Assembly: GCA_900549135.1 (NCBI GenBank)
Contig: URNI01000029.1
Location: 1 to 19,406, forward strand
DNA from: an uncultured Collinsella sp.
GTDB taxonomy: Bacteria; Actinomycetota; Coriobacteriia; Coriobacteriales; Coriobacteriaceae
DNA: 19,406 nucleotides
Direction of reading: 5' to 3'
Below are positions 7,385 through 17,622 of this stretch, in pieces (within the stretch, counting starts at the first letter, position 1; each line of letters starts with the position of its first letter). The notes under the pieces are model-generated. The model had not been told where the DNA came from. It was given only the letters and a program-made list of their open reading frames with translations, and made no database searches. A program made the position numbers and the translations under genes.

Positions 7385-8279
7385 AAGAGAAAACACTGCG
7401 TCGTATGTTTTGGCTCGATTTCGCGGATTCATTCAGGCGGCGGCGACGCTCGTCACCAACATTCACCTGCCAAACTTTGCCAAAGGCGGCATCTATCAGG
7501 GCGCGGGAAAAACAGTCTGCGTACCCGGGCTTAACTGCTATTCGTGCCCCGCGGCATCGGGTGCGTGCCCCATCGGGTCGTTCCAGTCGGTAGTAGGTTC
7601 ATCCAAGTTCAACTTTTCTTACTATGTTACCGGTACGCTCATTTTGCTCGGCGTGCTGCTGGGACGCTTTGTATGCGGCTTTCTGTGCCCGTTTGGCTGG
7701 CTACAAGAGCTGCTGCACAAGATTCCCGGCAAAAAACTTTCGACAAAAAGGCTCAAGGCGCTCACGTACATCAAGTACGTCGTGCTGCTGTTTGCCGTGG
7801 TGCTGCTGCCCGTCTTGGTGGTTAACGACGTGGGCATGGGAGACCCGTTCTTTTGTAAGTACATCTGTCCGCAGGGCGTGCTCGAGGGCGCCATTCCGCT
7901 GGCCATTGCCAATGCCGGCATTCGATCTGCGTTGGGACATCTCTTTACTTGGAAACTTGCCGTTCTCATTGCCGTGGTAGTGCTGAGCGTTTTGTTCTAC
8001 CGCCCCTTCTGCAAATGGATTTGTCCACTCGGCGCATTCTATGCGCTCATGAATAGGGTGTCCCTACTGGGGATCCGGGTTGACGCATGCAAATGTGTCT
8101 CGTGCGGCAAGTGCTCAAAGGTTTGTCAGATGGACGTTGATGTGGTCCGCGCGCCCAATCATGCCGAATGTATCCGGTGCGGAAAGTGCATCGGAGCCTG
8201 TCCTGTCGATGCCATCAGCTATCGCTATGGCCTGGATGTGTCGGCGGAAAAGCTTCCTTTGACCGCCGATAAAAAGTAA
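7377..8279 (+). CDS. NapH/YccM-like membrane polyferredoxin
   Basis: The product is a 300-aa integral-membrane electron-transfer protein. It has an N-terminal cysteine cluster (CVPGLNCYSCPAASGACPIG), several membrane helices carrying the paired motifs CGFLCPFG, CKYICPQG and CKWICPLG, and a C-terminal cytoplasmic two-cluster ferredoxin domain (CVSCGKCSKVCQMDV and CIRCGKCIGACPVDAI). The start is uncertain. TTG at 7377 overlaps the mini-protein stop and has a GGAG 10 nt upstream, giving MDKRENTASYVLARFRGF. A longer ATG-initiated frame from 7290 would lie inside the mini-protein gene. Proteins of this type move electrons from cytoplasmic donors through the membrane. The TlpA-like lipoprotein encoded next is the likely acceptor. 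Confidence 0.9.
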   Translation: MDKRENTASYVLARFRGFIQAAATLVTNIHLPNFAKGGIYQGAGKTVCVPGLNCYSCPAASGACPIGSFQSVVGSSKFNFSYYVTGTLILLGVLLGRFVCGFLCPFGWLQELLHKIPGKKLSTKRLKALTYIKYVVLLFAVVLLPVLVVNDVGMGDPFFCKYICPQGVLEGAIPLAIANAGIRSALGHLFTWKLAVLIAVVVLSVLFYRPFCKWICPLGAFYALMNRVSLLGIRVDACKCVSCGKCSKVCQMDVDVVRAPNHAECIRCGKCIGACPVDAISYRYGLDVSAEKLPLTADKK

Positions 8280-8308
8280 ACAAGCTTCGACAAAACGGAG
8301 GAATGACT

Positions 8309-9280
8309 ATGAAGCTTTCTAAGATTGCGGCCCTGTTTATGGTGCCGGTATTGGCCTTATGCCTTGTGGCATGTTCGGCGCCCGGTGGCAATGCGAGCGA
8401 ATCTGCGAGCTCCGACCCTAAGATCGCAGAACTCACTGCGCAGAAGCCGGCCAATGCCGACGAGGCCGCCGAGCTGTATGCGAAGCTCATGCAGAAGGAG
8501 AACGAGATCTTTTCGAGTGATAACGCGCTGTGGGAAAAGGTATTCAATGCGGCAAATAAAGACTCGGCAATGATTGAGGATGGCAGCAATTACGGCGATT
8601 TTCTGCTCAAGACCATCGACGGCGCCAAGGATGAGTTCACGGCGGATGAGCTTAAGACACTCAAGGCTGGTGCGAAGCAGATCAAGGAGATCGAGGACAA
8701 GCTCGAGAGCTTGGAGAAGGAGTTCCCCGGCTGTGGGAGCACGCCGAGTGCAGGCGAGAGCGTCGACGCTTCGACCGCTGGCATGACGGCTGGTGCCAAT
8801 GCTTCGAGCGAGGCGACGAAGTTCCCCAGCTTTACGGGCAAAGACCTGGATGGCAACGACGTGAACAGCGACGAGCTGTTCTCTAAGAACAAAGTCACCG
8901 TCATGAACTTCTGGTTCACTACTTGCAAGCCGTGCGTGGGCGAGCTGGGCGATCTTGAGAAACTGAATCAGGAGCTTGCCGAGAAGGGCGGCCAGGTCGT
9001 GGGCGTCAATTCCTTTACGCTCGATGGCAACAAGGGCGAGATTGCAGATGCCAAGGACGTGCTGAGCAAGAAGGGCGTGACATATAAGAACATCTGGTTC
9101 AAGTCGGATAGCGAGGCCGGTAAGTTTACGTCAAATTTGTTCTCGTTCCCGACAACGTATGTCATCGATCAGAATGGCAACATCGTAGGGGAGCCCATCG
9201 TGGGAGCCATCAGCTCCGCCGAGCAGCGTGCAGCACTCAACAAACTTATCGATCAGGCGATTGCGAATAGCGAGCAGTAG
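8309..9280 (+). CDS. TlpA-like thioredoxin-fold lipoprotein
   Basis: The product is 323 aa. A lipoprotein signal peptide ends in LVAC with Cys22 as the lipidation site. A helical, acidic region (about 35-150) is followed by a serine/glycine linker and a redoxin domain from about residue 175. The active-site motif FTTCKPC (C206-x-x-C209) sits in the usual VTVMNFWFTTCKPC context, and the cis-proline region is SFPTTYVID. ATG at 8309 is chosen because GGAGG (8297-8301) is 7 nt upstream; the ATG at 8303 is too close. It lies 29 nt after the polyferredoxin gene in the same operon. It is probably a membrane-tethered thiol reductant for exported proteins, fed with electrons by the polyferredoxin. The helical domain of about 115 residues before the redoxin fold is not identified. 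Confidence 0.92.
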   Translation: MKLSKIAALFMVPVLALCLVACSAPGGNASESASSDPKIAELTAQKPANADEAAELYAKLMQKENEIFSSDNALWEKVFNAANKDSAMIEDGSNYGDFLLKTIDGAKDEFTADELKTLKAGAKQIKEIEDKLESLEKEFPGCGSTPSAGESVDASTAGMTAGANASSEATKFPSFTGKDLDGNDVNSDELFSKNKVTVMNFWFTTCKPCVGELGDLEKLNQELAEKGGQVVGVNSFTLDGNKGEIADAKDVLSKKGVTYKNIWFKSDSEAGKFTSNLFSFPTTYVIDQNGNIVGEPIVGAISSAEQRAALNKLIDQAIANSEQ

Positions 9281-9360
9281 AAAACGCGTAAAGCATTGCG
9301 AAGATCGTGCACCGCTGTGCGAAGTAGTCCGCTGCCTTTCAAGATAAGCTCCACCATATA

Positions 9361-9386
9361 GAGGCCCCACTTGGGGCCTCTTTTTT
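9361..9386 (+). terminator. Intrinsic terminator of the redox operon
   Basis: An 8-bp perfect stem GAGGCCCC/GGGGCCTC with loop ACTT is followed at once by six T residues (9381-9386). It lies 80 nt after the lipoprotein stop and before the ABC transporter gene. Confidence 0.92.
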
Positions 9387-9533
9387 GGACGCCGTCCCGT
9401 TCGTTTTTTGATGCGGTTCCCTACATTCCTCACTGGTGTCGGTGAAAAATGGGGATAGAGTAGGACAAACGCGTCGAATACGAACGGTGGAGGAGAGCGG
9501 GCAAGTGCGCCCGTGCAGGAGAGGTTGCCGTCC

Positions 9534-12786
<3,253 letters not shown>

Positions 12787-12788
<2 letters not shown>

Positions 12789-12819
12789 TGTGACAAAGGG
12801 ACAGTCCCTTTGTCACATT
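12787..12819. repeat. Perfect 33-bp palindrome overlapping the ABC gene stop
   Basis: AATGTGACAAAGGGAC (12787-12802), one central base, then its exact reverse complement through 12819. The first two bases are the last two of the TAA stop of the transporter gene. Related copies lie at 18973-19005 and 19287-19318, so it is a dispersed repeat. It may end or protect the transcript. It lacks a T-tract, and a second weak stem (AGACCC 12821-12826 with GGGTCT 12838-12843) follows directly. Confidence 0.75.
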
Positions 12820-12842
12820 GAGACCCTTGCGAAAACGGGGTC

Positions 12843-12863
12843 TAATTACCGTTCGGCAGGTTA
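12843..12863. promoter_or_regulatory. Candidate TetR operator upstream of first MFS gene
   Basis: The core TTACCGTTCGGCAGG (12846-12860) is an imperfect palindrome around TT. It shares TACCGTTCGG with the reverse complement of the palindrome at 15087-15108 in front of the deiminase gene. The site lies about 30 bp upstream of the -35 box of the MFS promoter. The same bases follow a GGTCTAAT that also borders the large inverted repeat at 19023, so part of the match could be decayed repeat sequence. Confidence 0.5.
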
Positions 12864-12888
12864 AGAACTCCCTCTCCCCGCTTAATGC

Positions 12889-12931
12889 TTGACGAAGAGT
12901 CCTCTGGTTTATATACCTATCGGTAGGCATA
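12889..12931 (+). promoter_or_regulatory. Promoter with overlapping operator for first MFS gene
   Basis: TTGACG (12889-12894) and TATACC (12912-12917) are 17 nt apart, a good -35/-10 pair. The -10 is the left end of an inverted repeat TATACCTA-TCGG-TAGGCATA (12912-12931, one mismatch). Its CGGTAGGCAT resembles CGGTAGGTAT and CGGTATGTAT in front of the deiminase gene. A repressor bound here would block the -10 directly. The TetR protein encoded downstream is the obvious candidate. Confidence 0.6.
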
Positions 12932-12963
12932 TAGGATGTATTGCCGATAGAAATGGAGCAACC

Positions 12964-14244
12964 ATGACTCTCACCACACCAGCCAAAAAAGATTGTCTCC
13001 GTGAAAGCGGCGCATTTGCTTGGGTCGTCGTTATTGCGCTCGGCTTAATGTCCGCCGGAACAACTGGCACATATAGCATTATTGCCGGCTCATTCGTTGC
13101 TCCAGTATGTGAAGATCTGGGCTTTGACTACACTTCTTTTTCTTTCTATTTCACCGCGATTCTTCTTGGCCTTGCGCTTGGGCTTCCGCTTTTGAGTCGC
13201 TTCATTCCAAAAGTAATCGGCAAACCATGGCATATTTGCATTGAACTCGTCCTTATTGCCGCCGGCGCCGCAATGGCGTTCTACACCGAGGTCTGGATGT
13301 TCACCGTCTCCGCCGCAGTGATCGGCATCTGCTTTTCGTTTACAACGGGCGTCTGCATGTCCGATGTCATTGACCAATGGTTCAGCAAATCGTCCGGTCT
13401 CGCCATCGGCCTCGCTTGGGGCGTTAATTCTCTCTGCACGCTGTTATTGAGTCCTGTCATTACACTGGTCATCGAGCAGCAAGGCTGGCGTACGGGATAC
13501 ATCGTGCTTGCGGCCGTTTCTGCAGCTATGATTTTGCCTGCAAGCGCATTTATCATTCGCCTTAACCCCTCTGATCGCAATATGCTTCCGTACGGAGAGA
13601 CCGCCTCCGAAACCTATGAGAGCTGCAGCGCCGATGAGCAGGAAGATGTCCTTTCGGGCATGGCACTCCGCGATGCCGCGAAAACGCCGTCTTTTATTCT
13701 CTGTGTCCTCTTGCTTTGCGTGGCGCAGCTCACCTGCTGCATGAACCAGCTGTTTCCAACCTATGCAAGCGAGGTCGGTTTCAATCCTATCGTAGGAAGC
13801 TTAATGGTCTCGGCAGCTTCACTCTCCGATATCTTCCTAAATCCCTTCGTGGGCAAAACATGCGACAAGCTTGGCGCTATTAAAGCAACGGTCGCATGGA
13901 CAGGTGTCAGCATTCTTTCATTCCTGCTTCTTATCATTGGCGGAAGCAATGAGACCGTTTCCATCATTGCAGCTGGTGTAAACGATGTCATGTTCGCCAT
14001 CGTTGGAACCGCAATGTCGATGCTTCTCCTCTCGCTCTTTGGATCACGCGATTTTGGAAGGATCTATTCGATCGTTTGCTCAGCGGGCTATGTCGTCGGT
14101 GCTTTTGGAATGCCGGTCATGATGAAGGTTTACGGCATGGCAGGGTCATTCCAGGGAGTATTTATCTTCTGCATTGCCTGCAACCTTATGATTGCTGCGT
14201 TTGCTATCGTTTCCGGCTTTCTCAATAAGGCTGCTGAAAAGTAA
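12964..14244 (+). CDS. MFS transporter, OFA-like (paralog 1)
   Basis: The product is 426 aa with about twelve hydrophobic segments, split by a central loop rich in Glu, Ser and Cys (about residues 210-235). Conserved stretches shared with the second carrier in this window include GLMSAGTTG, SFVAPVCE, AFYTEVWMF, MSDVIDQWF, CMNQLFPTYASEVGF and SRDFGRI. The overall look is that of the oxalate/formate-antiporter-like branch of the MFS. ATG at 12964 follows GGAG (12955-12958) with 5 nt; upstream in-frame codons overlap the promoter. It has its own promoter with operator-like sites and ends at a bidirectional terminator facing the TetR gene. It probably carries the substrate or product of the deiminase pathway, or exchanges them; the compound is unknown. 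It is visibly more AT-rich than paralog 2. Confidence 0.88.
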   Translation: MTLTTPAKKDCLRESGAFAWVVVIALGLMSAGTTGTYSIIAGSFVAPVCEDLGFDYTSFSFYFTAILLGLALGLPLLSRFIPKVIGKPWHICIELVLIAAGAAMAFYTEVWMFTVSAAVIGICFSFTTGVCMSDVIDQWFSKSSGLAIGLAWGVNSLCTLLLSPVITLVIEQQGWRTGYIVLAAVSAAMILPASAFIIRLNPSDRNMLPYGETASETYESCSADEQEDVLSGMALRDAAKTPSFILCVLLLCVAQLTCCMNQLFPTYASEVGFNPIVGSLMVSAASLSDIFLNPFVGKTCDKLGAIKATVAWTGVSILSFLLLIIGGSNETVSIIAAGVNDVMFAIVGTAMSMLLLSLFGSRDFGRIYSIVCSAGYVVGAFGMPVMMKVYGMAGSFQGVFIFCIACNLMIAAFAIVSGFLNKAAEK

Positions 14245-14279
14245 TAAGCGCCGATTTGCATCGGCATAGATTGCCATGC

Positions 14280-14321
14280 AACAGGGGTCGACTCCAAGCC
14301 AGACTGGAGTCGACCCCTGTT
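14280..14321. terminator. Bidirectional terminator between MFS and TetR genes
   Basis: A perfect 17-bp stem, AACAGGGGTCGACTCCA (14280-14296) with TGGAGTCGACCCCTGTT (14305-14321), has an 8-nt loop and is followed by TTCGTTTT. It lies between two convergent genes, so it can serve both. A small stem GCCGA/TCGGC (14250-14265) precedes it. Confidence 0.85.
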
Positions 14322-14382
14322 TTCGTTTTAAAGGTTGCCCGCAGGCACCATGGGTGCCAACATGCGCTTCAGCTTGGCTGGT

Positions 14383-14961
14383 TTATTTGAACATAAGCTC
14401 GACTATTCCCGCCCAAACCGCTTTCTCATCAATATCCTCACCTTGAGCGACCGTATTGCTTGCTCCCTCCAGAACGGTATAAAGAATTTGTACGTAGAGC
14501 ATTACGTCGGCGCTATCGGAAAACGCGCCAATCTCTACACCATGAAGAAGGATGTCTTTAAGCGCATCCATGGTTCGTTTGGTCGCCGTCGCTTGACGTT
14601 CCTGAACTGCAGGAATTCGATTTGCTTGAACGCTAACCTCGGCCAGCACGCGCCGGCGCTTTTCATCGCTTCGATAGCCACCTATAACTGAATTGCCGAG
14701 CTCGATAAGCGCGGCCTTGAACCCGTCCCTATCGACTATTAGCGAGTAGTCGCGCTGATAGTCGATGGTCGGAAACATGCTGTCCAAGAGCGTAGTGAAA
14801 ATCTCCTCTTTTGAGGGAAAGTAGTAGTACACCGACGGCTTGGATATACCGACAAAGTCGCAAATCTTTCCGATAGACGCTTTGTCATAACCGACTTCTG
14901 CCACAAGATCGTACATTGCGTCCAATATTTTTTTTCTTGTGCTCACGCTGCATTTCTCCAT
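14383..14961 (-). CDS. TetR-family transcriptional regulator
   Basis: The product is 192 aa. The N-terminal helix-turn-helix reads TRKKILDAMYDLVAEVGYDK, then ASIGKICDFVGISKPSVYYY, then FPSKEEIF, which is a canonical TetR DNA-binding domain. The C-terminal ligand domain is all-helical. ATG 14959-14961 has GGAAG upstream; GTG at 14944-14946 with a GGAG is an alternative giving a protein five residues shorter. It is divergent from the deiminase gene and convergent with the first MFS gene. Similar inverted repeats lie in front of both neighbouring units, so it is likely the local repressor, responding to the guanidino compound or a product. This regulatory role is inferred from position and sites. 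Confidence 0.9.
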   Translation of the reverse strand: MEKCSVSTRKKILDAMYDLVAEVGYDKASIGKICDFVGISKPSVYYYFPSKEEIFTTLLDSMFPTIDYQRDYSLIVDRDGFKAALIELGNSVIGGYRSDEKRRRVLAEVSVQANRIPAVQERQATATKRTMDALKDILLHGVEIGAFSDSADVMLYVQILYTVLEGASNTVAQGEDIDEKAVWAGIVELMFK

Positions 14962-15036
14962 TGCAAATCACTTCCGCACTACCAACATTATTAAGGATGG
15001 CAACGGAACATCAATTCGTGTCCAAACATGACCACT

Positions 15037-15058
15037 ATATACGGCGAACGGTATGTAT
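15037..15058. promoter_or_regulatory. Candidate TetR operator A
   Basis: CGAACGGTATGTAT (15045-15058) matches the site at 15094-15107 in 13 of 14 bases and has a degenerate left arm (ATATACGG). Start-to-start distance of the two is 49 bp. It lies between the divergent TetR and deiminase genes and could control either. Confidence 0.5.
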
Positions 15059-15086
15059 CAGTAGGCGAGCGGCAATTATTCAAAAT

Positions 15087-15108
15087 TATCTACCGAACGG
15101 TAGGTATA
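15087..15108. promoter_or_regulatory. Candidate TetR operator B
   Basis: CTACCG-AA-CGGTAG is a perfect palindrome with an AA centre (core 15090-15103), with outer TA pairs also matching. It lies 78 bp before the deiminase start codon, next to a TATAGT (15105-15110) that may be the -10 box. This is the best-formed of the four related sites and probably the main operator. Confidence 0.65.
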
Positions 15109-15185
15109 GTAGTACTATAGCAGGTGAAACCCCGCTATTGTCGCGGCCGGACAGCATCGCGGGAAACCCGACGGAAGGACCAACC

Positions 15186-16424
15186 ATGTACGAGAACTAT
15201 CGTATGCCGGGCGAGTTCGAGAAGCGCTCCAACGTCTATGTGACATGGCTTCCCGATTACATCCGTGCAGAGGGCTACGATAACCGCCAGCCCTGCGTTG
15301 ACGTGATCAAGGCTCTGCTCGAGTATGGCGACGTTACGGTCAACCTCAATTGCGGCACCCCCGGCTCCTATGAGGAGGCTTGCTCGCGCCTGAAGGAGGA
15401 GGGGGTTGATCTCGATCGCATCGAGATCACGCAGTTCGAAGACTCCAACTTCTATGTCCGCGACAACGGTCCCAGCATCATGGTCGACGACAAGGGCCAT
15501 TCTTATATGGTCAACCCCGCTTGGACCTATTACGGCGTGTGGGACAAGAACTCCCCGGAGTGCCAGTCCGCACGTAAGGCAGCCGTTCACATGGCGGTTG
15601 CGCTCGGTTGCTTCGATATCGTCAATTCCGAAATGGTTTCGGAGGGCGGCGACCGCGAGTTTGACGGTCACGGCACTCTGATCGCCATCGAGGACACGGA
15701 ATGCCGCAAGCGTAATCCCGAGTTCACGAAAGAGGAAGTAGAGGCCGAGTATAAGCGCATCTACAACCTCAACAAGGTTATCTGGCTTCCGCAGCCTATG
15801 CTCGAGGACGACGACTATCGACTGGGCATCCTCGACGAGAAGGAAGACGGAACTCCCGTCTTTGGCATGAGCTTTGCGGCTCACATTGATGAGATGTGTC
15901 GCTTTATCACTCCGAACAAGATTCTTCTTGCCGAGGTGTCCGATGAAGAGGCAGCCTCGAGCAAGGCTGGCGCAGAGTCTCGTCGCCGCATTGAGGCGGC
16001 CTACGAGATCCTGAGCAACGAAACGGACTGGGAGGGCAAGCCCTTCGAGATTGTTCGTATGCCCACCGCCGAGCCGATTGAAGTCGTTATCGCCCCTGGC
16101 GATGAGGATTACGAGCTCTATAAGGGCTTCATCGACGAAATGGGCGGCAAGTTTATGGATGGCACTCCCTGGCCCGAGGGCCCCGTCCACTTCTACGCAG
16201 CAGCGAGCTACTGCAACTTCCTCATCTGCAATGGCGTCGTTCTTGGTCAGCGTTATTACCACGAGGGCATGAACGAAGTCGTGAAGGAGAAGGACGAGCA
16301 GGCCAAAGCCGTTCTTGAGAGCTGCTTCCCCGATCGCAAAGTCATCATGATTGACTCTCTCGCGCTTAACCTGTCCGGCGGCGGCGTGCACTGCTGGACC
16401 AAGGACGTGGCAGCCAGCTGCTAG
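15186..16424 (+). CDS. aguA: Agmatine deiminase-family enzyme
   Basis: The product is 412 aa, a member of the guanidino-group-modifying PAD_porph/agmatine deiminase family, which hydrolyses a guanidino group to a ureido group plus ammonia. Visible active-site motifs are RDNGPS (D93), SEGGDREFDGHGT, HIDEM (H233, D235) and C-terminal GGGVHCWT with catalytic C403, nine residues before the end as in known agmatine deiminases. ATG 15186 follows AAGGA with 7 nt; earlier in-frame codons would run through the operators. Expected product from agmatine is N-carbamoylputrescine. The segment GVVLGQRYYHEGMNE differs from the usual GIIxPQYGD pattern, so a related guanidino substrate is possible. First gene of an operon with the carbamoyltransferase and MFS carrier. 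Confidence 0.88.
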   Translation: MYENYRMPGEFEKRSNVYVTWLPDYIRAEGYDNRQPCVDVIKALLEYGDVTVNLNCGTPGSYEEACSRLKEEGVDLDRIEITQFEDSNFYVRDNGPSIMVDDKGHSYMVNPAWTYYGVWDKNSPECQSARKAAVHMAVALGCFDIVNSEMVSEGGDREFDGHGTLIAIEDTECRKRNPEFTKEEVEAEYKRIYNLNKVIWLPQPMLEDDDYRLGILDEKEDGTPVFGMSFAAHIDEMCRFITPNKILLAEVSDEEAASSKAGAESRRRIEAAYEILSNETDWEGKPFEIVRMPTAEPIEVVIAPGDEDYELYKGFIDEMGGKFMDGTPWPEGPVHFYAAASYCNFLICNGVVLGQRYYHEGMNEVVKEKDEQAKAVLESCFPDRKVIMIDSLALNLSGGGVHCWTKDVAASC

Positions 16425-16472
16425 CGAGCCTTTGAGCCTGCACTGTCTGATTTAGGCGCCACACTTACTGCT

Positions 16473-16502
16473 CCCCGAGGGATATCCGTGTTTCCCTCGG
16501 GG
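16473..16502 (+). other. Intercistronic hairpin
   Basis: CCCCGAGGGA (16473-16482) pairs perfectly with TCCCTCGGGG (16493-16502) around a 10-nt loop. No T-tract follows. It sits between the deiminase and carbamoyltransferase genes and could be a partial attenuator or a stability/processing element that sets different levels of the two proteins. Confidence 0.6.
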
Positions 16503-16546
16503 ACACATTCGACATTCATCTATCACTAAATGGAAAGGAAATAGGC

Positions 16547-17611
16547 ATGAACAACAGCCTCCGCGGTCGCGACTACATCAACATCCATGATCTCTCCTCC
16601 GAGGATTTCCGCTATCTCATCGATCTTGCCTGGAACCTTAAGGCTCAGAAGAAGTCTGGTGTCGACCAGCGCTACTTCCCCGGCAAAAACGTCCTCGCCA
16701 ACTTTGAGTGGGGCTCGACTCGTACTCGTTGCGCATTCGAGACCTCCTGCAACGATTTGGGCATGGGCTTCACTTATCTGACCAACTCCCACATGGGTGA
16801 CTGCGAGACCGTCAAGGACGCCATGCGCGTCTTTAACGGCATGTATGATCTCATCGTCTACCGCGCACAGAAGGACGAGCAGTTCCTCTATGACGTCGCC
16901 GACCTGGTTGACATCCCGGTCATCAATGCCCTTACTCTCGGCGATCACCCGACTCAGATGCTCGCTGACGCTCTTACGATGGAAGAGCAATGGGGCGGTT
17001 TGCGTACGAGCCGCGGCAAGAAGATGGCTTTCGTTGGCAACTGCGCCGGCGCCCCGGTGTGGTATGGCCGTCTGTGCGCTATGCTCGACATGGACTTCCT
17101 CGCCATCGGCCCCGACGACCTCCGTCAGCAGATGTGCAAGGAAATGATCGAAGAGGTGGAGGCCTGCTACGCCAAGTACGCTCCCAATAGGACCTTTACC
17201 ATCACCTCTGACCTCGATGCCCTGGATGGCGTTGACGTTATCGTTACCGAGGAGTGGCGCTACATCAACCCCGAGTGCGGCGAAGAGGTTCTGGATCCCG
17301 ACGACTACAACTCCTGGCTGGGCGATGCCGAGTCTTTGTACCCCTATCGCGTCACCAGCGAGCTGTGCAAGCGCACCAACAATCCCGACATCTTCTGCAT
17401 GCATGAGCTTCCCTCTGTCCATAACGCAGATCACCGTGTCGGCAAAATGCTCCTCGACCAGTGCAAGAACGACCTCCATCGCGAAATCATCACCGAGGGC
17501 TTTGAGATTGCCGACGAGTGCTTTGAGGCCAACGCTTCGGTCATCTTCCGTGAGGCAGAGAACCGTCAGCACACCATCAAGGCCGTTATGTGTGCCCTTC
17601 TGGGTCTCTAG
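16547..17611 (+). CDS. Ornithine/putrescine carbamoyltransferase-like enzyme
   Basis: The product is 354 aa in the aspartate/ornithine carbamoyltransferase family. Carbamoyl-phosphate motifs are intact: STRTR (57-61, within FEWGSTRTRCAFE) and HPTQ (134-137). In the second-substrate region the usual HCLP is HELP (286-289, CMHELPS), and the SMG-type loop of ornithine enzymes is replaced by EEWRYINPECG. The C-terminus (FREAENRQHTIKAVMCALL) is standard. AAAGGAA lies about 8 nt upstream of the ATG. Next to the deiminase, the expected reaction is phosphorolysis of a carbamoyl compound to an amine and carbamoyl phosphate, as putrescine carbamoyltransferase does in the agmatine pathway. The altered substrate motifs leave its true substrate open, and automatic labels as ornithine carbamoyltransferase should be doubted. 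Confidence 0.88.
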   Translation: MNNSLRGRDYINIHDLSSEDFRYLIDLAWNLKAQKKSGVDQRYFPGKNVLANFEWGSTRTRCAFETSCNDLGMGFTYLTNSHMGDCETVKDAMRVFNGMYDLIVYRAQKDEQFLYDVADLVDIPVINALTLGDHPTQMLADALTMEEQWGGLRTSRGKKMAFVGNCAGAPVWYGRLCAMLDMDFLAIGPDDLRQQMCKEMIEEVEACYAKYAPNRTFTITSDLDALDGVDVIVTEEWRYINPECGEEVLDPDDYNSWLGDAESLYPYRVTSELCKRTNNPDIFCMHELPSVHNADHRVGKMLLDQCKNDLHREIITEGFEIADECFEANASVIFREAENRQHTIKAVMCALLGL

Positions 17612-17622
17612 GAGCTGTATCA

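Noticed and set aside
15135..16391. 418-codon minus-strand frame over the deiminase gene
   Set aside because: Antisense shadow; the plus-strand frame carries all catalytic motifs of the deiminase family.
16547..17611. Plain ornithine carbamoyltransferase of arginine biosynthesis
   Set aside because: No biosynthetic arg genes nearby, the partner is a deiminase and the substrate motifs differ, so a catabolic or variant role fits better.
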